This document shows positions 25,403-33,515 of a DNA stretch of 64,000 nt, piece by piece. This DNA comes from Streptomyces sp. NBC_00878 (GTDB lineage Bacteria; Actinomycetota; Actinomycetes; Streptomycetales; Streptomycetaceae). A program made the translations under genes and the position numbers. The stretch covers positions 9,858,001 to 9,922,000 of the forward strand of contig NZ_JAPEOK010000001.1 in assembly GCF_026341515.1 (NCBI RefSeq), written 5' to 3'. Below the pieces are notes generated by a model. That model ran no database searches. It saw nothing but the letters and a program-made list of their open reading frames with translations, and was not told where the DNA came from. Numbering within the stretch: the stretch's first letter is position 1; every line of letters starts with the position of its first letter.

Positions 25403-26017
25403 ATGACCAACGGAAGCGCAAGACGTACAGGATCCGTAAGGCGTACTGGAGCCGCAGGATCCACAGGACGCGCGGGACGGATCAGGCTGCCGCACGAGGT
25501 CAGTGCCTCGATCGTCGCCTTCGCCACCGTTTTCCTGCTGATGAGCCCGCTCAAGATGCCGACTTGGGCGATCTTCATCACCTGGGCCGGCACATTCCTT
25601 CAGGGCGGTCCGAGCCGCTCCCACGCGACCGCGATGGTCACCGCCACGACCACGGGGGCGGGGTTCGGGGCCGTGGCCGTGCTCCTCAACCGGGAGACAG
25701 GCACGATGTTCGGCACCGGCGCCTTCGCCCAGGCCCTCGCCCTGGCCGTGGTGATCTTCGTCGTCAACGGCACACTGCTGGCGACCGGCCGACTGAAGCC
25801 GTTCGCGCTCATCCCGGGCATGTTCTTCGGTTTCGCGTCGCTCTTCGCCACGTATTTCGGCGGTTTCGGCTACGACGCCGGTCATCTCGGCGCCGCCTTT
25901 GTCAGCGCGGCCGCGATGTGTGCCCTCGGCCCGCTCTGCGCCACCCTCGGACTACGGCTGATGTTCGCCCCACCGGCCCGCGGATCAGCGGATCCGATCC
26001 CAGTCCGACAGGAATGA
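25403..26017 (+). CDS. DUF1097-family integral membrane protein
   Basis: A 204-residue protein. The N-terminal 30 residues are Arg/Gly/Thr-rich and basic (RRTGSVRRTGAAGSTGRAGR, a short RTG repeat). After this come about five hydrophobic helices, including VSASIVAFATVFLLMSPLKM (about 33-52), ALALAVVIFVVNGTLLATG and FALIPGMFFGFASLFATYFG. DUF1097 proteins such as E. coli YcdZ are of unknown function. By its place as the last gene of an amide operon, it may take the role of AmiS or UreI as an amide channel; this is inference. It starts three bases after the hydrolase stop and overlaps the convergent hydrolase gene by 33 bases. Confidence 0.78.
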   Translation: MTNGSARRTGSVRRTGAAGSTGRAGRIRLPHEVSASIVAFATVFLLMSPLKMPTWAIFITWAGTFLQGGPSRSHATAMVTATTTGAGFGAVAVLLNRETGTMFGTGAFAQALALAVVIFVVNGTLLATGRLKPFALIPGMFFGFASLFATYFGGFGYDAGHLGAAFVSAAAMCALGPLCATLGLRLMFAPPARGSADPIPVRQE

Positions 26018-26974
26018 CGTGAGGGTGCGCATGTAGTCCTCCCGGTCCTCCCACATCGCCATGTGTGCGCTGTTCGGGAATTCGACCCTCTCGGTGAAAG
26101 GGAGATGCTGTTCCAGCGTGTCCGTGGAGTCCACGGCGAACTCGTCGTAGCGCCCGCGAGTCAGCAGAACGGGCTTCCTGATCCGGGGCAACTGTGAAGT
26201 GCGGTCCCAGGAAGAGAGGTTGCCGGTCATCACGAACTCGTTCGGCCCGTTCATCGTGGCGTACACCTGGTTGCCGTCGACATTCGCGGCGCTGCGCAGC
26301 AGGGCTTCGGGGTACGGGTCCAGACGGCAGAAGTAGTTCGCGTAGAAGACGTTCACCGCGTCCAGATATTCGGGCGCGGTGTAGTCGCCCTTCGCCTCGT
26401 ATTCGTCCAGGACGCGCTGCACATCGGCCGGGAGGAGCGTGCGCAGATACCGGGTGCCCGCGACGAACTGCGGCGCGCTGGACGAGGTGCTGGCCAGTAC
26501 GACGGCGCCCACCTCGCGGGGCCGGCGCAGCAGGTACTCGATGGCGAGCCAGCCGCCCCACGAGTGTCCGTACAGGTGAAAGTGGTGCAAGTTGAGCGCG
26601 CGCCTGACCGCCTCCAACTCGGCGACGAACCGGTCGATCCGCCAGAGTGCGGTGTTGTCCGGCTTCTCCGAGCGTCCGCAGCCGAGTTGGTCGTAGAACA
26701 CGACCGGCCGGTCGGTGGCCAGGTCACCGAGGGACTCGAGGTAGTCGTGACCCGCCCCCGGTCCGCCGTGGAGCACGAGCAGCGCCGGACGCCGTCCACT
26801 GCCGACGACGTTCACCCAGACCCGGCCGCCGGGGACATCGACGTACCGCTCGCCGGGCCGGAGCCCGGACGCGCCACCGGAATGGGCCATGGCCGGAGTG
26901 GCCGTGGACACAAGGCCGCCGACCGCCAAGGCGCCGGATGTCTTGAGAACGTTGCGACGGTTGATCATCGTCAT
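25985..26974 (-). CDS. Tat-exported alpha/beta-hydrolase, proline-iminopeptidase-like
   Basis: A 329-residue secreted hydrolase. A twin-arginine signal (MINRRNVLKTSGALAVGGLV) ends near ATPAMAHSG. The family motif LHGGPGAGHDYLESLGDLA (about 72-90) gives the oxyanion hole, HLYGHSWGGWLAIEYLLRR gives the nucleophile (Ser about 137), and a late NSAHMAMWE supplies the His (about 309). This matches S33 peptidases of the proline iminopeptidase/tricorn-factor type. The ATG at 26974 was chosen since the twin-arginine motif follows and GAGCAGAGAG precedes it. It stands alone, convergent with the amide operon. Confidence 0.85.
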   Translation of the reverse strand: MTMINRRNVLKTSGALAVGGLVSTATPAMAHSGGASGLRPGERYVDVPGGRVWVNVVGSGRRPALLVLHGGPGAGHDYLESLGDLATDRPVVFYDQLGCGRSEKPDNTALWRIDRFVAELEAVRRALNLHHFHLYGHSWGGWLAIEYLLRRPREVGAVVLASTSSSAPQFVAGTRYLRTLLPADVQRVLDEYEAKGDYTAPEYLDAVNVFYANYFCRLDPYPEALLRSAANVDGNQVYATMNGPNEFVMTGNLSSWDRTSQLPRIRKPVLLTRGRYDEFAVDSTDTLEQHLPFTERVEFPNSAHMAMWEDREDYMRTLTSFLSDWDRIR

Positions 26975-27199
26975 GGACTCTCTGCTCTCATGTTCGGCCC
27001 GCCGCATGGATGGACGGTTGCCAGCGTCCCCGAGGTGTCCAACTAACCTTCCGCCAGCCTAACTTGATGGTGCATCGGCCACTTGACCTATCACCGCCGG
27101 GACGTTGGTCACAGAACAGCCACTTATTTCACATGGCCTCCGCTTTTGCTCCCCTTGGGCACTACGGTCACTTCACCCGAAAACGCCCTGGGGGACGAA

Positions 27200-27703
27200 A
27201 TGGCCAACCCGTACACCACACCCACTCCGCCGACGCCACGCCCGCCCGACACCCGTCCCCTTCGCAAGCGCGCTCAGGTGTGGATCGGCGGCTCTGGCCT
27301 GTTCATCGCGGGTGCGCTCATCGCGGCGACCGGGAACGGCGGGCAAGAACCCGTCGAGGCCAGAGTCGAGCCCGCAACGACCATTACCGCGACCGTGACG
27401 GCAACTCCCGAGCCCGGCCCGACAGTTACTGAAACCGTCAAGGCCAAGGCGCAGCCCCGCCCCACGGTCACCGTCACCACGACCGCGGCCGCCGTGGCCG
27501 CCGACAGCGGCAGCGACAGTGACAGCGACGGTGGTGGCCAGGACAGCACCGGCACGTGCTCGATCGTCTCCAACTCGGGGAACTGCTACTCGGCGGGACA
27601 GTTCTGCCGGAACAGCGACCACGGGGCCGACACCACCACCGCCGACGGTACGAAGATCAAGTGCGCGTACAGCTCGAACGCTTGGCGCTGGACGTACATC
27701 TGA
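27200..27703 (+). CDS. Membrane-anchored Thr/Pro-rich small protein with Cys-rich tail
   Basis: A 167-residue protein: Pro/Thr-rich cytoplasmic start (MANPYTTPTPPTPRPP), one helix (VWIGGSGLFIAGALIAATG, about 32-50), an extended Thr/Val/Pro-rich linker (TITATVTATPEPGPTVTET), a Ser-Asp repeat (DSGSDSDSD), then a small domain with four Cys (GTCSIVSNSGNC, FCRNSDHG, KCAYSS). Such proteins recur in Streptomyces; the tail resembles small extracellular Cys domains, with no known function. The ATG at 27200 has GGGGGACGA upstream. It is followed on the same strand by the expansin-like gene 105 bases later. Confidence 0.7.
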   Translation: MANPYTTPTPPTPRPPDTRPLRKRAQVWIGGSGLFIAGALIAATGNGGQEPVEARVEPATTITATVTATPEPGPTVTETVKAKAQPRPTVTVTTTAAAVAADSGSDSDSDGGGQDSTGTCSIVSNSGNCYSAGQFCRNSDHGADTTTADGTKIKCAYSSNAWRWTYI

Positions 27704-27808
27704 CGGGACAGGGCCGCCACGACTCAGCCTTGCCGCCCTGCTCCGGGTCTGGCACGATCGCTGCGCCTGTCGCCCACAGTGACAGGTGGCGCTCGTCAAG
27801 GAGGTCCG

Positions 27809-28726
27809 GTGCACAGACGGTGGCTGTTCATCGCGGCGGCCTCGGCGCTCATCGTCGTCTCCTTGGTCGTGGGATTCCTCCTTGACCACGAGGCCGACTC
27901 CGGGCCCGCCGAGGCCGCGCCCGTCGGCGGCACCCAGGCGGGTGTCCCGCCCGCGACGGGGCCGTCCCCGACTACGTCCCTCAGCGCGACCGACGGCACG
28001 GCGACTCCGTCGGCCAAAGGCACCCCGCGCAGAGAGTCCGCTCGTGCGACCACCGCGCCGGCGAAGTCTTCGGCCGCGGACACCCCGCAATCCGGGTCTG
28101 CCGCCGCGCCGTTGGCGGGACGTATACGGCCCGGCGTCACCTACCGAGGAGTCGCCACCTTCTACGACTCGGACGGTACGGGCGCCTGCCTGTACGACGC
28201 GAGCGGTGACGTCATGACCGCGGCGATGAACCACACGGACTACGAATCCGCCAAGGCGTGCGGGGCGTACGTACGCGTTCGCGCGGCCAACGGGGCCTCC
28301 ATCACGGTCCGCATCACCAACGAATGCCCAGGAGAATGCGCACCCGGTCACATCGACCTCAGCGCACAGGCCTTCGCGAAACTCGCCCCGCCCTCGCTCG
28401 GCGAGATCCCGATCACCTGGACGCTGCTGAGCCCCAGTGCCGCCGACACGATCTCGGTCCGGTACAAGTCCGGGTCCTCGCGCTATTGGTGCGGCGTCCA
28501 GGTGATCGGCCACCGTAATCCGGTGGCCCGGCTCGAAGTCCGCGCCGGTAGCGGTTGGCGTCAACTGCCGCGCACCGACTACAACTACTTCATCTCCGAC
28601 GGCGGCAGCGGGTGCGGCGGCGAGATCAGGATCACCGACATCTTCGGCGAACAGCTCACGGTCACAGGGATCGCGCTGACGCCGGACGCCGTGCAGTCGA
28701 CCCGGGTCCAGTTCGCCAAGCGCTGA
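27809..28726 (+). CDS. Expansin-like secreted protein (DPBB domain plus C-terminal carbohydrate-binding-like domain)
   Basis: This 305-residue exported protein has an uncleaved or signal-type helix (LFIAAASALIVVSLVVGFLL, about 5-24). A low-complexity Ser/Thr/Ala/Pro linker follows (about 25-108). The double-psi beta-barrel begins GVTYRGVATFYDSDGTGACL (about 110-129), with TAAMNHTDYESAKACGAYVR, ITNECPGECAPGHIDLSAQA and a candidate catalytic-like Asp in HIDLS. A C-terminal domain of about 100 residues (YWCGVQVIGHRNPVARLEVR onward) resembles CBM63. Bacterial expansins loosen plant cell walls without hydrolysis. The GTG at 27809 follows AAGGAGG. Confidence 0.82.
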   Translation: MHRRWLFIAAASALIVVSLVVGFLLDHEADSGPAEAAPVGGTQAGVPPATGPSPTTSLSATDGTATPSAKGTPRRESARATTAPAKSSAADTPQSGSAAAPLAGRIRPGVTYRGVATFYDSDGTGACLYDASGDVMTAAMNHTDYESAKACGAYVRVRAANGASITVRITNECPGECAPGHIDLSAQAFAKLAPPSLGEIPITWTLLSPSAADTISVRYKSGSSRYWCGVQVIGHRNPVARLEVRAGSGWRQLPRTDYNYFISDGGSGCGGEIRITDIFGEQLTVTGIALTPDAVQSTRVQFAKR

Positions 28727-28778
28727 CCCTGGGAAGGGCCATATTCCGGGTTCCGGATTCCGTGTTCGTCGGTCCGGT

Positions 28779-29630
28779 CTACGTGGACGATGCGCGGGCG
28801 CCGACCATCCAACAGGCCGCGGTGAAGCGGACTTCCGTGCCCTGTACGAAGCGGTCGAAGGCGGCGCGGACCGTTTCGATGATCTGCGCGCGTGTCTGCT
28901 CGTCCGCCTCGCGCAGGACCAGGCCGAGTGGACCGAGCCGGGTGAAGTAGCCGACCAGTTCCCGCTCGGGGAGGGTGCAGGCCACGTCGATCGGGCGGAT
29001 GTCGATCCCGGCCCAGCCGCTCTCCGCCAGGATGCGCTCGATCCTGTCCGGGTCGGCGAAGGCGAACTGCCCCGGCTCGTCCGGTCGGCGGGCGGGAAGG
29101 TTCGGCAGGAACGGCGCCGCGGCGCGTTCGGCCGTCGTCATGAACGGATTCTCCGCGGGGCCGCGCCACACGAGGAACCGCAGCTCGCCCTCGTCCTTCG
29201 CGGCACGCCGTAGGTTCGAGAAGGCTCGGACGGAGTCGTTGAAGAACATGACGCCGAAGCGCGAAATGATGGCGTCGAAGGCGGCGGGCCCGAGCGGCTC
29301 ATCCTGCGCGTCGGCACAGATGAACTCGGCCCGCGTGCCTTCCCGCTCGGCGCGTGCCCGGGCGGCGGCGATCATCGGTTCCGAAATGTCGATGCCCACG
29401 CAGCTGCCCGCCGGACCGAGCCGCCGCGCGACGGCCAGTGTGGTGCTGCCCGTGCCACAGCCGACGTCGAGCACATGGCCTCCGCTCTCGGCGGACACCT
29501 CTTCGACGAGAAGGTCTTCGAAGGGCCGCAACAACTCGTCCAGTACTGGCTGGGCCTCGACCCAGGCATGGGCGGCGGGTCCGTTCCAACGGGCCGCCTG
29601 TTCGTCGTCGGTCTTGCGGGTGGCGTCCAT
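28779..29630 (-). CDS. Class I SAM-dependent methyltransferase
   Basis: A 283-residue methyltransferase of the UbiE/Methyltransf_25 type. The SAM motif I is HVLDVGCGTGSTTLAVARRL (about residues 51-70), motif II is GIDISEPMIAAARARA, and FDAIISRFGVMFFND follows. The C-terminal half (about 170-283) is probably the substrate-binding cap. It is divergent from a MerR regulator, with a SoxR-type box between, so it is probably induced by whatever that regulator senses. GGAGACGG precedes the ATG at 29630. The substrate is not known. Confidence 0.88.
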   Translation of the reverse strand: MDATRKTDDEQAARWNGPAAHAWVEAQPVLDELLRPFEDLLVEEVSAESGGHVLDVGCGTGSTTLAVARRLGPAGSCVGIDISEPMIAAARARAEREGTRAEFICADAQDEPLGPAAFDAIISRFGVMFFNDSVRAFSNLRRAAKDEGELRFLVWRGPAENPFMTTAERAAAPFLPNLPARRPDEPGQFAFADPDRIERILAESGWAGIDIRPIDVACTLPERELVGYFTRLGPLGLVLREADEQTRAQIIETVRAAFDRFVQGTEVRFTAACWMVGARASST

Positions 29631-29677
29631 GTCCGTCTCCTGTGCTTGCCTTCGTCGGTCCCAGGTGAAAGCGTGCT

Positions 29678-29697
29678 ACTTCAAGTCGACTTGAGGT
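29678..29697. promoter_or_regulatory. MerR/SoxR-like box TCAAGTCGACTTGA
   Basis: A perfect 14-bp dyad TCAAGTCGACTTGA (29681-29694) extends almost symmetrically to 20 bp. It closely matches the SoxR box CCTCAAGTTAACTTGAGG, differing in the centre (TCGA for TTAA) and one arm base. It lies between the methyltransferase and the MerR gene, 10 bases before the MerR start, so self-repression is likely. Confidence 0.7.
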
Positions 29698-29704
29698 CAA
29701 GAGA

Positions 29705-30145
29705 ATGACAGACCTGGACATCTCCGAGGTGGCGCACCGCGCCGGGGTTCCCGCTTCGACGCTGCGGTTCTACGAGGAAAAGGGGCTGATCGCCCCGATC
29801 GGCAGGCGGGGGCTGCGCCGTCAGTACGATCCCGGCGTACTTGAACGTCTGGCGCTGATCGCGTTGGGGCGTACCGCCGGATTCTCGCTGGAGGAGATCG
29901 CGCGCATGTTCGCGCCGGACGGGCAGCCGCGCATAGACCGGCAAGTGCTTGTGTCCAAGGCGGAGGAGTTGGACAGGACCATCCGCGAACTCGGCGTCCT
30001 GCGCGACTCCCTGCGGCATGCCGCCGCGTGCCCCGCGCCGAGCCACATGGAATGCTCCACCTTTCGCCGCCTCCTCAAGGCCGCCGCGTCCGGCGGTGTC
30101 GCGGTCCCGCCCCGTCACCGGCCCCGGACGGGCCCCGGTTTGTAG
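29705..30145 (+). CDS. MerR-family regulator (SoxR-like DNA-binding domain)
   Basis: A 146-residue protein. The winged helix (ISEVAHRAGVPASTLRFYEE, residues 6-25, then KGLIAPIGRRGLRRQYD) is very close to SoxR. A coiled-coil dimer helix follows (about 82-105). At the C-terminus there are only two Cys (AACPAPSHMEC, about 116-126), in place of the four-Cys iron-sulfur motif C-x2-C-x-C-x5-C of SoxR, so it should not carry that cluster. It sits over a SoxR-like box and faces the methyltransferase gene. A thiol-based or ligand-based sensor is possible; unknown. Confidence 0.85.
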   Translation: MTDLDISEVAHRAGVPASTLRFYEEKGLIAPIGRRGLRRQYDPGVLERLALIALGRTAGFSLEEIARMFAPDGQPRIDRQVLVSKAEELDRTIRELGVLRDSLRHAAACPAPSHMECSTFRRLLKAAASGGVAVPPRHRPRTGPGL

Positions 30146-30155
30146 GATGCTTCCC

Positions 30156-31331
30156 ATGTCAGACGCCCCGCCCCGCCCCGAACCGTTCGCGTCACAGACA
30201 GAGCCGGCGGTGCTTGCGGACCTCCGGGCGCGGTTGCGCGCGACGCGCTGGCCGGATGCGCCCGAGGACGCCGGGTGGTCCCTCGGGACCGACGTCGCCT
30301 ACCTGCGCGAGCTCGTCGCCTACTGGGCGGACGGGTTCGACTGGCCGGCGCAGGAGGCGGCGCTCGCCCGGCTGCCCCGTTTCCGCGTCCCGCTCGGTGG
30401 CCTGGGTATCCACTTCGTACACGCCCGGGCCGTCGCGCCGACCGGGCCAGTCCTGCCGCTCGTCCTCAGCCACGGCTGGCCGGACTCGTTCTGGCGCTAC
30501 ACGAAGGTCATCCCGCTCCTCACCGATCCCGGCGCGCACGGTGCCGACCCCGCCGACGCGTTCGACGTGGTCGTGCCCGACATGCCGGGCTACGGGTACT
30601 CCGACCGCCCCACCGGCGCGCCACTCGACTCCATCGCCGTCGCCGGACTGTGGGCCGAGCTCATGCATGTCCTCGGCTACGCGCGGTTCGGTGCGGCGGG
30701 CGGGGACATGGGCAGCCACGTGAGCCGCTACCTCGCACTCGACCACCCCGACCGGGTCGTGGCCGTCCACCGCATGGACGCGGGCCTGCCCGTCCTCACC
30801 GGCGATCCGGCGGACCTCGCGCCGGAGGAACGCGCATGGATCGAGGACGTCACGGCCTGGGGCGCGGCCGAAGGTGCCTACGGTGCCATGCACCGCACAA
30901 AGCCCCAGACCGCCGCCTTCGGGCTCACCGACTCGCCGGCCGGCCTCGCCGCGTGGATCGTCGAGAAGCTCCGGGCGTGGAGCGACTGCGACGGCGACAT
31001 CGAGCGGAGCTTCACGAAGGACGAGATCCTCACGAACGTGATGCTCTACTGGCTCACGGGGACGATCGGCTCGTCGATGCGCATGTACCGCGCGAACGCG
31101 GCGATCCCGCCCGGGCAACTCGCCCGCCGGGTCGAGGTGCCGTCCGGATTCTCGCTCTTCCGCGGCGACGTCGTCCGCCCACCGCGGGCCTGGCTCGAAC
31201 GCACGACGAACGCCGTACGCGTGACCGAACCCCCGCGCGGCGGCCACTTCGCACCGTTCGAGGAACCCGAGCTCTACGCGGAAGAGGTGCGTGCGTTCTT
31301 CCGCCCCTTCCGCACGGCGGCAACGGACTGA
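30156..31331 (+). CDS. Epoxide hydrolase (microsomal type, EHN domain)
   Basis: A 391-residue hydrolase with an N-terminal EHN segment (LRATRWPDAPEDAGWSLG, about 27-44) and an alpha/beta-hydrolase core. The oxyanion motif is LSHGWPDSFWRYTKVIPLL (about 104-122). The nucleophile is the Asp in AAGGDMGSHVSRYLA (about residue 186), and the catalytic His is in PPRGGHFAPFEEPELYA (about 367). This is the set expected for epoxide ring opening to diols. It starts 10 bases after the MerR stop on the same strand and may be cotranscribed; an ATG at 30147 is an alternative start. Its own substrate is unknown. Confidence 0.88.
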   Translation: MSDAPPRPEPFASQTEPAVLADLRARLRATRWPDAPEDAGWSLGTDVAYLRELVAYWADGFDWPAQEAALARLPRFRVPLGGLGIHFVHARAVAPTGPVLPLVLSHGWPDSFWRYTKVIPLLTDPGAHGADPADAFDVVVPDMPGYGYSDRPTGAPLDSIAVAGLWAELMHVLGYARFGAAGGDMGSHVSRYLALDHPDRVVAVHRMDAGLPVLTGDPADLAPEERAWIEDVTAWGAAEGAYGAMHRTKPQTAAFGLTDSPAGLAAWIVEKLRAWSDCDGDIERSFTKDEILTNVMLYWLTGTIGSSMRMYRANAAIPPGQLARRVEVPSGFSLFRGDVVRPPRAWLERTTNAVRVTEPPRGGHFAPFEEPELYAEEVRAFFRPFRTAATD

Positions 31332-31342
31332 GGGCGAGGCCA

Positions 31343-31368
31343 CGAGGCCACCGGGCCAAGCGGCCTCG
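31343..31368. terminator. Weak hairpin between convergent genes
   Basis: Arms CGAGGCC (31343-31349) and GGCCTCG (31362-31368) pair over 7 bases in the spacer between the epoxide hydrolase and the GH3 gene. Confidence 0.35.
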
Positions 31369-31446
31369 CGGGCCCGGCAGGGAGGTCTCGTACTCGGTCT
31401 GTCTTGATCGGCGTTCGGACGAACCCGAGCCCCCGGGGCTCTCGGC

Positions 31447-32958
31447 CTACCGGGCGCCGACCAGCACCTCCGCGGCGGCCACTCCGGAGGCGGCGGTGGC
31501 GCCGTGCGTGAAGATCTGTACTGCTGCCGGGACAGCGGCGCCCGGCAGACCCATCTCCACGACGATCGCGTCGGGACGCGCCGCGAGGAGGTCTCCGAGG
31601 GCGCGGGCCATCCACTCGTGCCGGGAGGCGTCCCGGACGACGAGGACCAAGGGCCGTCCTGTGGCCGGTTCCAGCACGCAGGCCTCCAGGGCGGCGCTGC
31701 GCGAGTGCAGTTCGTGGTTCTGCACCCGGACGGTGGTCGTGCCGGGCAGTCGCTCGCTCAGCGGGGCGGCGACGCCCCACGGGGTCTCCTTGCCGATGGC
31801 CAGGTTGGTGGCGGCCACGAACTCCACCACGTGCGGCGCGGCGGACAGGGGCAGGGCGTCCCGAACCGCTCCGGCCAGCCGGATCGCGCGGCGGGCGGCC
31901 GCGAAGCCGATGTCACCGCTGATCGTGTCGACACTGTCTGCCTGGGCCAGACCGGCCGACCAGGCCGCGAACGACCGTACGCGCCCGGCCGCCTCCTCAA
32001 GTCGCTCCCGCGTGAGGCCTCCGCGGGCCACGGCGTCGACGAGAGCGCCGGCGAGCAGGCCGACGGTGGCCTCCTCGGCGTTCTCGCCGCCGACGCAGAC
32101 CGCGTCGGCACCGGCGATGACGGCCTTCACCGTGGCGCCGTCGATTCCGTAGCGGTCGGCGACGGCACCCATCTCGATGGCGTCGGTGACGGTCATGCCC
32201 TCGAACCCGAGCTCCCCTCGGAGCAGATCGCCCAGGATGCGCGGGCTGAGCGTGGCGGGCAGCTCGGGATCGTACGCGGGGACCAGGAGGTGGCCGCTCA
32301 TCACCGCGCGAACCCCCGCGTCCACGGCGGCTCGGAACGGCGGCAGGGCCTGGGCGGCGATCTCCTCACGGTCGGCACCGTAGGTGGGCAGGCCGTGGTG
32401 GGAGTCGACGGCGACATCGCCGTGGCCGGGGAAGTGCTTGGCACAGGCGGCGACCCCGGCCGACTGAAGCCCGCGGATCCACGCCGCGGTGTGCCGGGAC
32501 ACCACCTTCGGGTCGACGCCGAAGGACCTGACCCCGATGATCGGGTTGTCGGGGTTGGAGTTGACGTCCGCGCTGGGCGCGTAGTCGAGGCTCACGCCGA
32601 CGGCGCGCAGCTGGCGGCCCAGGTCGGCGGCGACGGACTCGGTCAGTTCCGTGTCGTCGACGGTTCCGAGGGCGAAGTTGCCCGGCCGGGTGGAGCCGGT
32701 CGCGGACTCGATACGGGTGACGTCGCCGGCCTCCTCGTCGATGGCGATGATCAACTCAGGGTTTTCCGCGCGCAGTTGGCCGGTCAGCCGGGCGACCTGG
32801 TCCAGCGAGACGATGTTGCGGGAGAAGAGGACCACGGATGCGAGTCCGTCGCCGATCTCGCGCAGAACCCAGTCCGGTGCCTCGGTGCCCACGAACCCCG
32901 GCTGCAGGACGGAGAGCGCCAGCCGGTGCGACTCCTTGCTGTGCTTGCTGGAGACCAT
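31447..32958 (-). CDS. GH3 beta-N-acetylhexosaminidase (NagZ-like)
   Basis: This 503-residue glycoside hydrolase should release N-acetylglucosamine from chitin or cell-wall fragments. The hallmark GH3 NagZ loop is present: AACAKHFPGHGDVAVDSHHG (about 165-184), with the Asp/His pair of this subfamily. The nucleophile Asp is in GFEGMTVTDAIEMGAV (about 258). A C-terminal domain follows (about 350-503). There is no signal peptide, so it is probably cytoplasmic, acting on imported oligosaccharides. The ATG at 32958 is chosen by the start of the conserved region. Two operator-like sites upstream (33033-33072) resemble DasR boxes, which fits control by GlcNAc availability. Confidence 0.88.
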   Translation of the reverse strand: MVSSKHSKESHRLALSVLQPGFVGTEAPDWVLREIGDGLASVVLFSRNIVSLDQVARLTGQLRAENPELIIAIDEEAGDVTRIESATGSTRPGNFALGTVDDTELTESVAADLGRQLRAVGVSLDYAPSADVNSNPDNPIIGVRSFGVDPKVVSRHTAAWIRGLQSAGVAACAKHFPGHGDVAVDSHHGLPTYGADREEIAAQALPPFRAAVDAGVRAVMSGHLLVPAYDPELPATLSPRILGDLLRGELGFEGMTVTDAIEMGAVADRYGIDGATVKAVIAGADAVCVGGENAEEATVGLLAGALVDAVARGGLTRERLEEAAGRVRSFAAWSAGLAQADSVDTISGDIGFAAARRAIRLAGAVRDALPLSAAPHVVEFVAATNLAIGKETPWGVAAPLSERLPGTTTVRVQNHELHSRSAALEACVLEPATGRPLVLVVRDASRHEWMARALGDLLAARPDAIVVEMGLPGAAVPAAVQIFTHGATAASGVAAAEVLVGAR

Positions 32959-33032
32959 CGCGTGCGTCCGCCTTTCGGGTAGGGCCCCGCGTTTCCGCGC
33001 CGCCGACGCGGCGCACCGACACACGGCACCGA

Positions 33033-33072
33033 TTTGGTACAGACCACGGTAAAGACTTGGTTCAGACCAATG
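33033..33072. promoter_or_regulatory. Two DasR-like operator sites upstream of the GH3 gene
   Basis: On the minus strand, site B reads TTGGTCTGAACCAA (33057-33070) and site A reads GTGGTCTGTACCAA (33034-33047). Both fit TTGGTCTNNNCCAA. DasR sites in Streptomyces are close to TGGTCTAGACCA, so a GntR-type repressor that senses amino-sugar phosphate is a reasonable guess; no such gene is in the window. Confidence 0.6.
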
Positions 33073-33515
33073 GGTTTTCGCTCAGGCTAGCCGCCCGTGT
33101 CAAGGGGGCGCGGGTCGGCGCCAGTCGTGCCCTGAGGTCCGTTGTGCGAGGTGACCGCGTTTTCGCTCGCTCTCAACCGGCCCTGGATGTAGGTGCTTTG
33201 GGGGCGACATGCGGGCAACGACCTGTTTGACATGGCGAGTTGGTCTAGTCCAAGTTAGGCCCACGCGAGTTCAGGGGGGGACTGGCGCGGCACTCGATGC
33301 AGTGACCCTGTAGGCCGACCTTCTCTCTTCCTGCCGTGTGACGTGCGCCGCTTGTGGCGCCTGCGCACGGCGCCGGTGCGCGTCCGGACGGGCGGTGCGC
33401 AGACCGCCGCCCGTCCGGATCCACGCGATTCACGTGCCGCAAGCCACCGGTGACCGCGTTTCCGTCCCCGTCGACACGTCCGTCGACGGCGCAGCCCGAG
33501 GCCCGGAGCAACTGC
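33073..33515. other. Long leader region before the five-gene operon
   Basis: About 440 bases without a convincing gene. It contains the candidate promoter and operator at 33227-33256 and about 260 bases of transcribed leader. No riboswitch-like fold or strong hairpin was recognised. Open frames here lack ribosome sites. Confidence 0.5.
33227..33256 (+). promoter_or_regulatory. Candidate promoter with embedded DasR-like operator
   Basis: A consensus -35 TTGACA (33227-33232) lies 18 bases before a -10-like CAAGTT (33251-33256). Between them is TTGGTCTAGTCCAA (33240-33253), the third copy of the TTGGTCTNNNCCAA motif. It points toward the PhyH-first operon. Start-site mapping has not been done, so the -10 is a guess. 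Confidence 0.5.

Noticed and set aside
27173..28564. 463-codon minus-strand frame
   Set aside because: It is antisense to the Thr/Pro-rich protein and the expansin-like gene, which have signal or membrane segments, strong ribosome sites and known folds.
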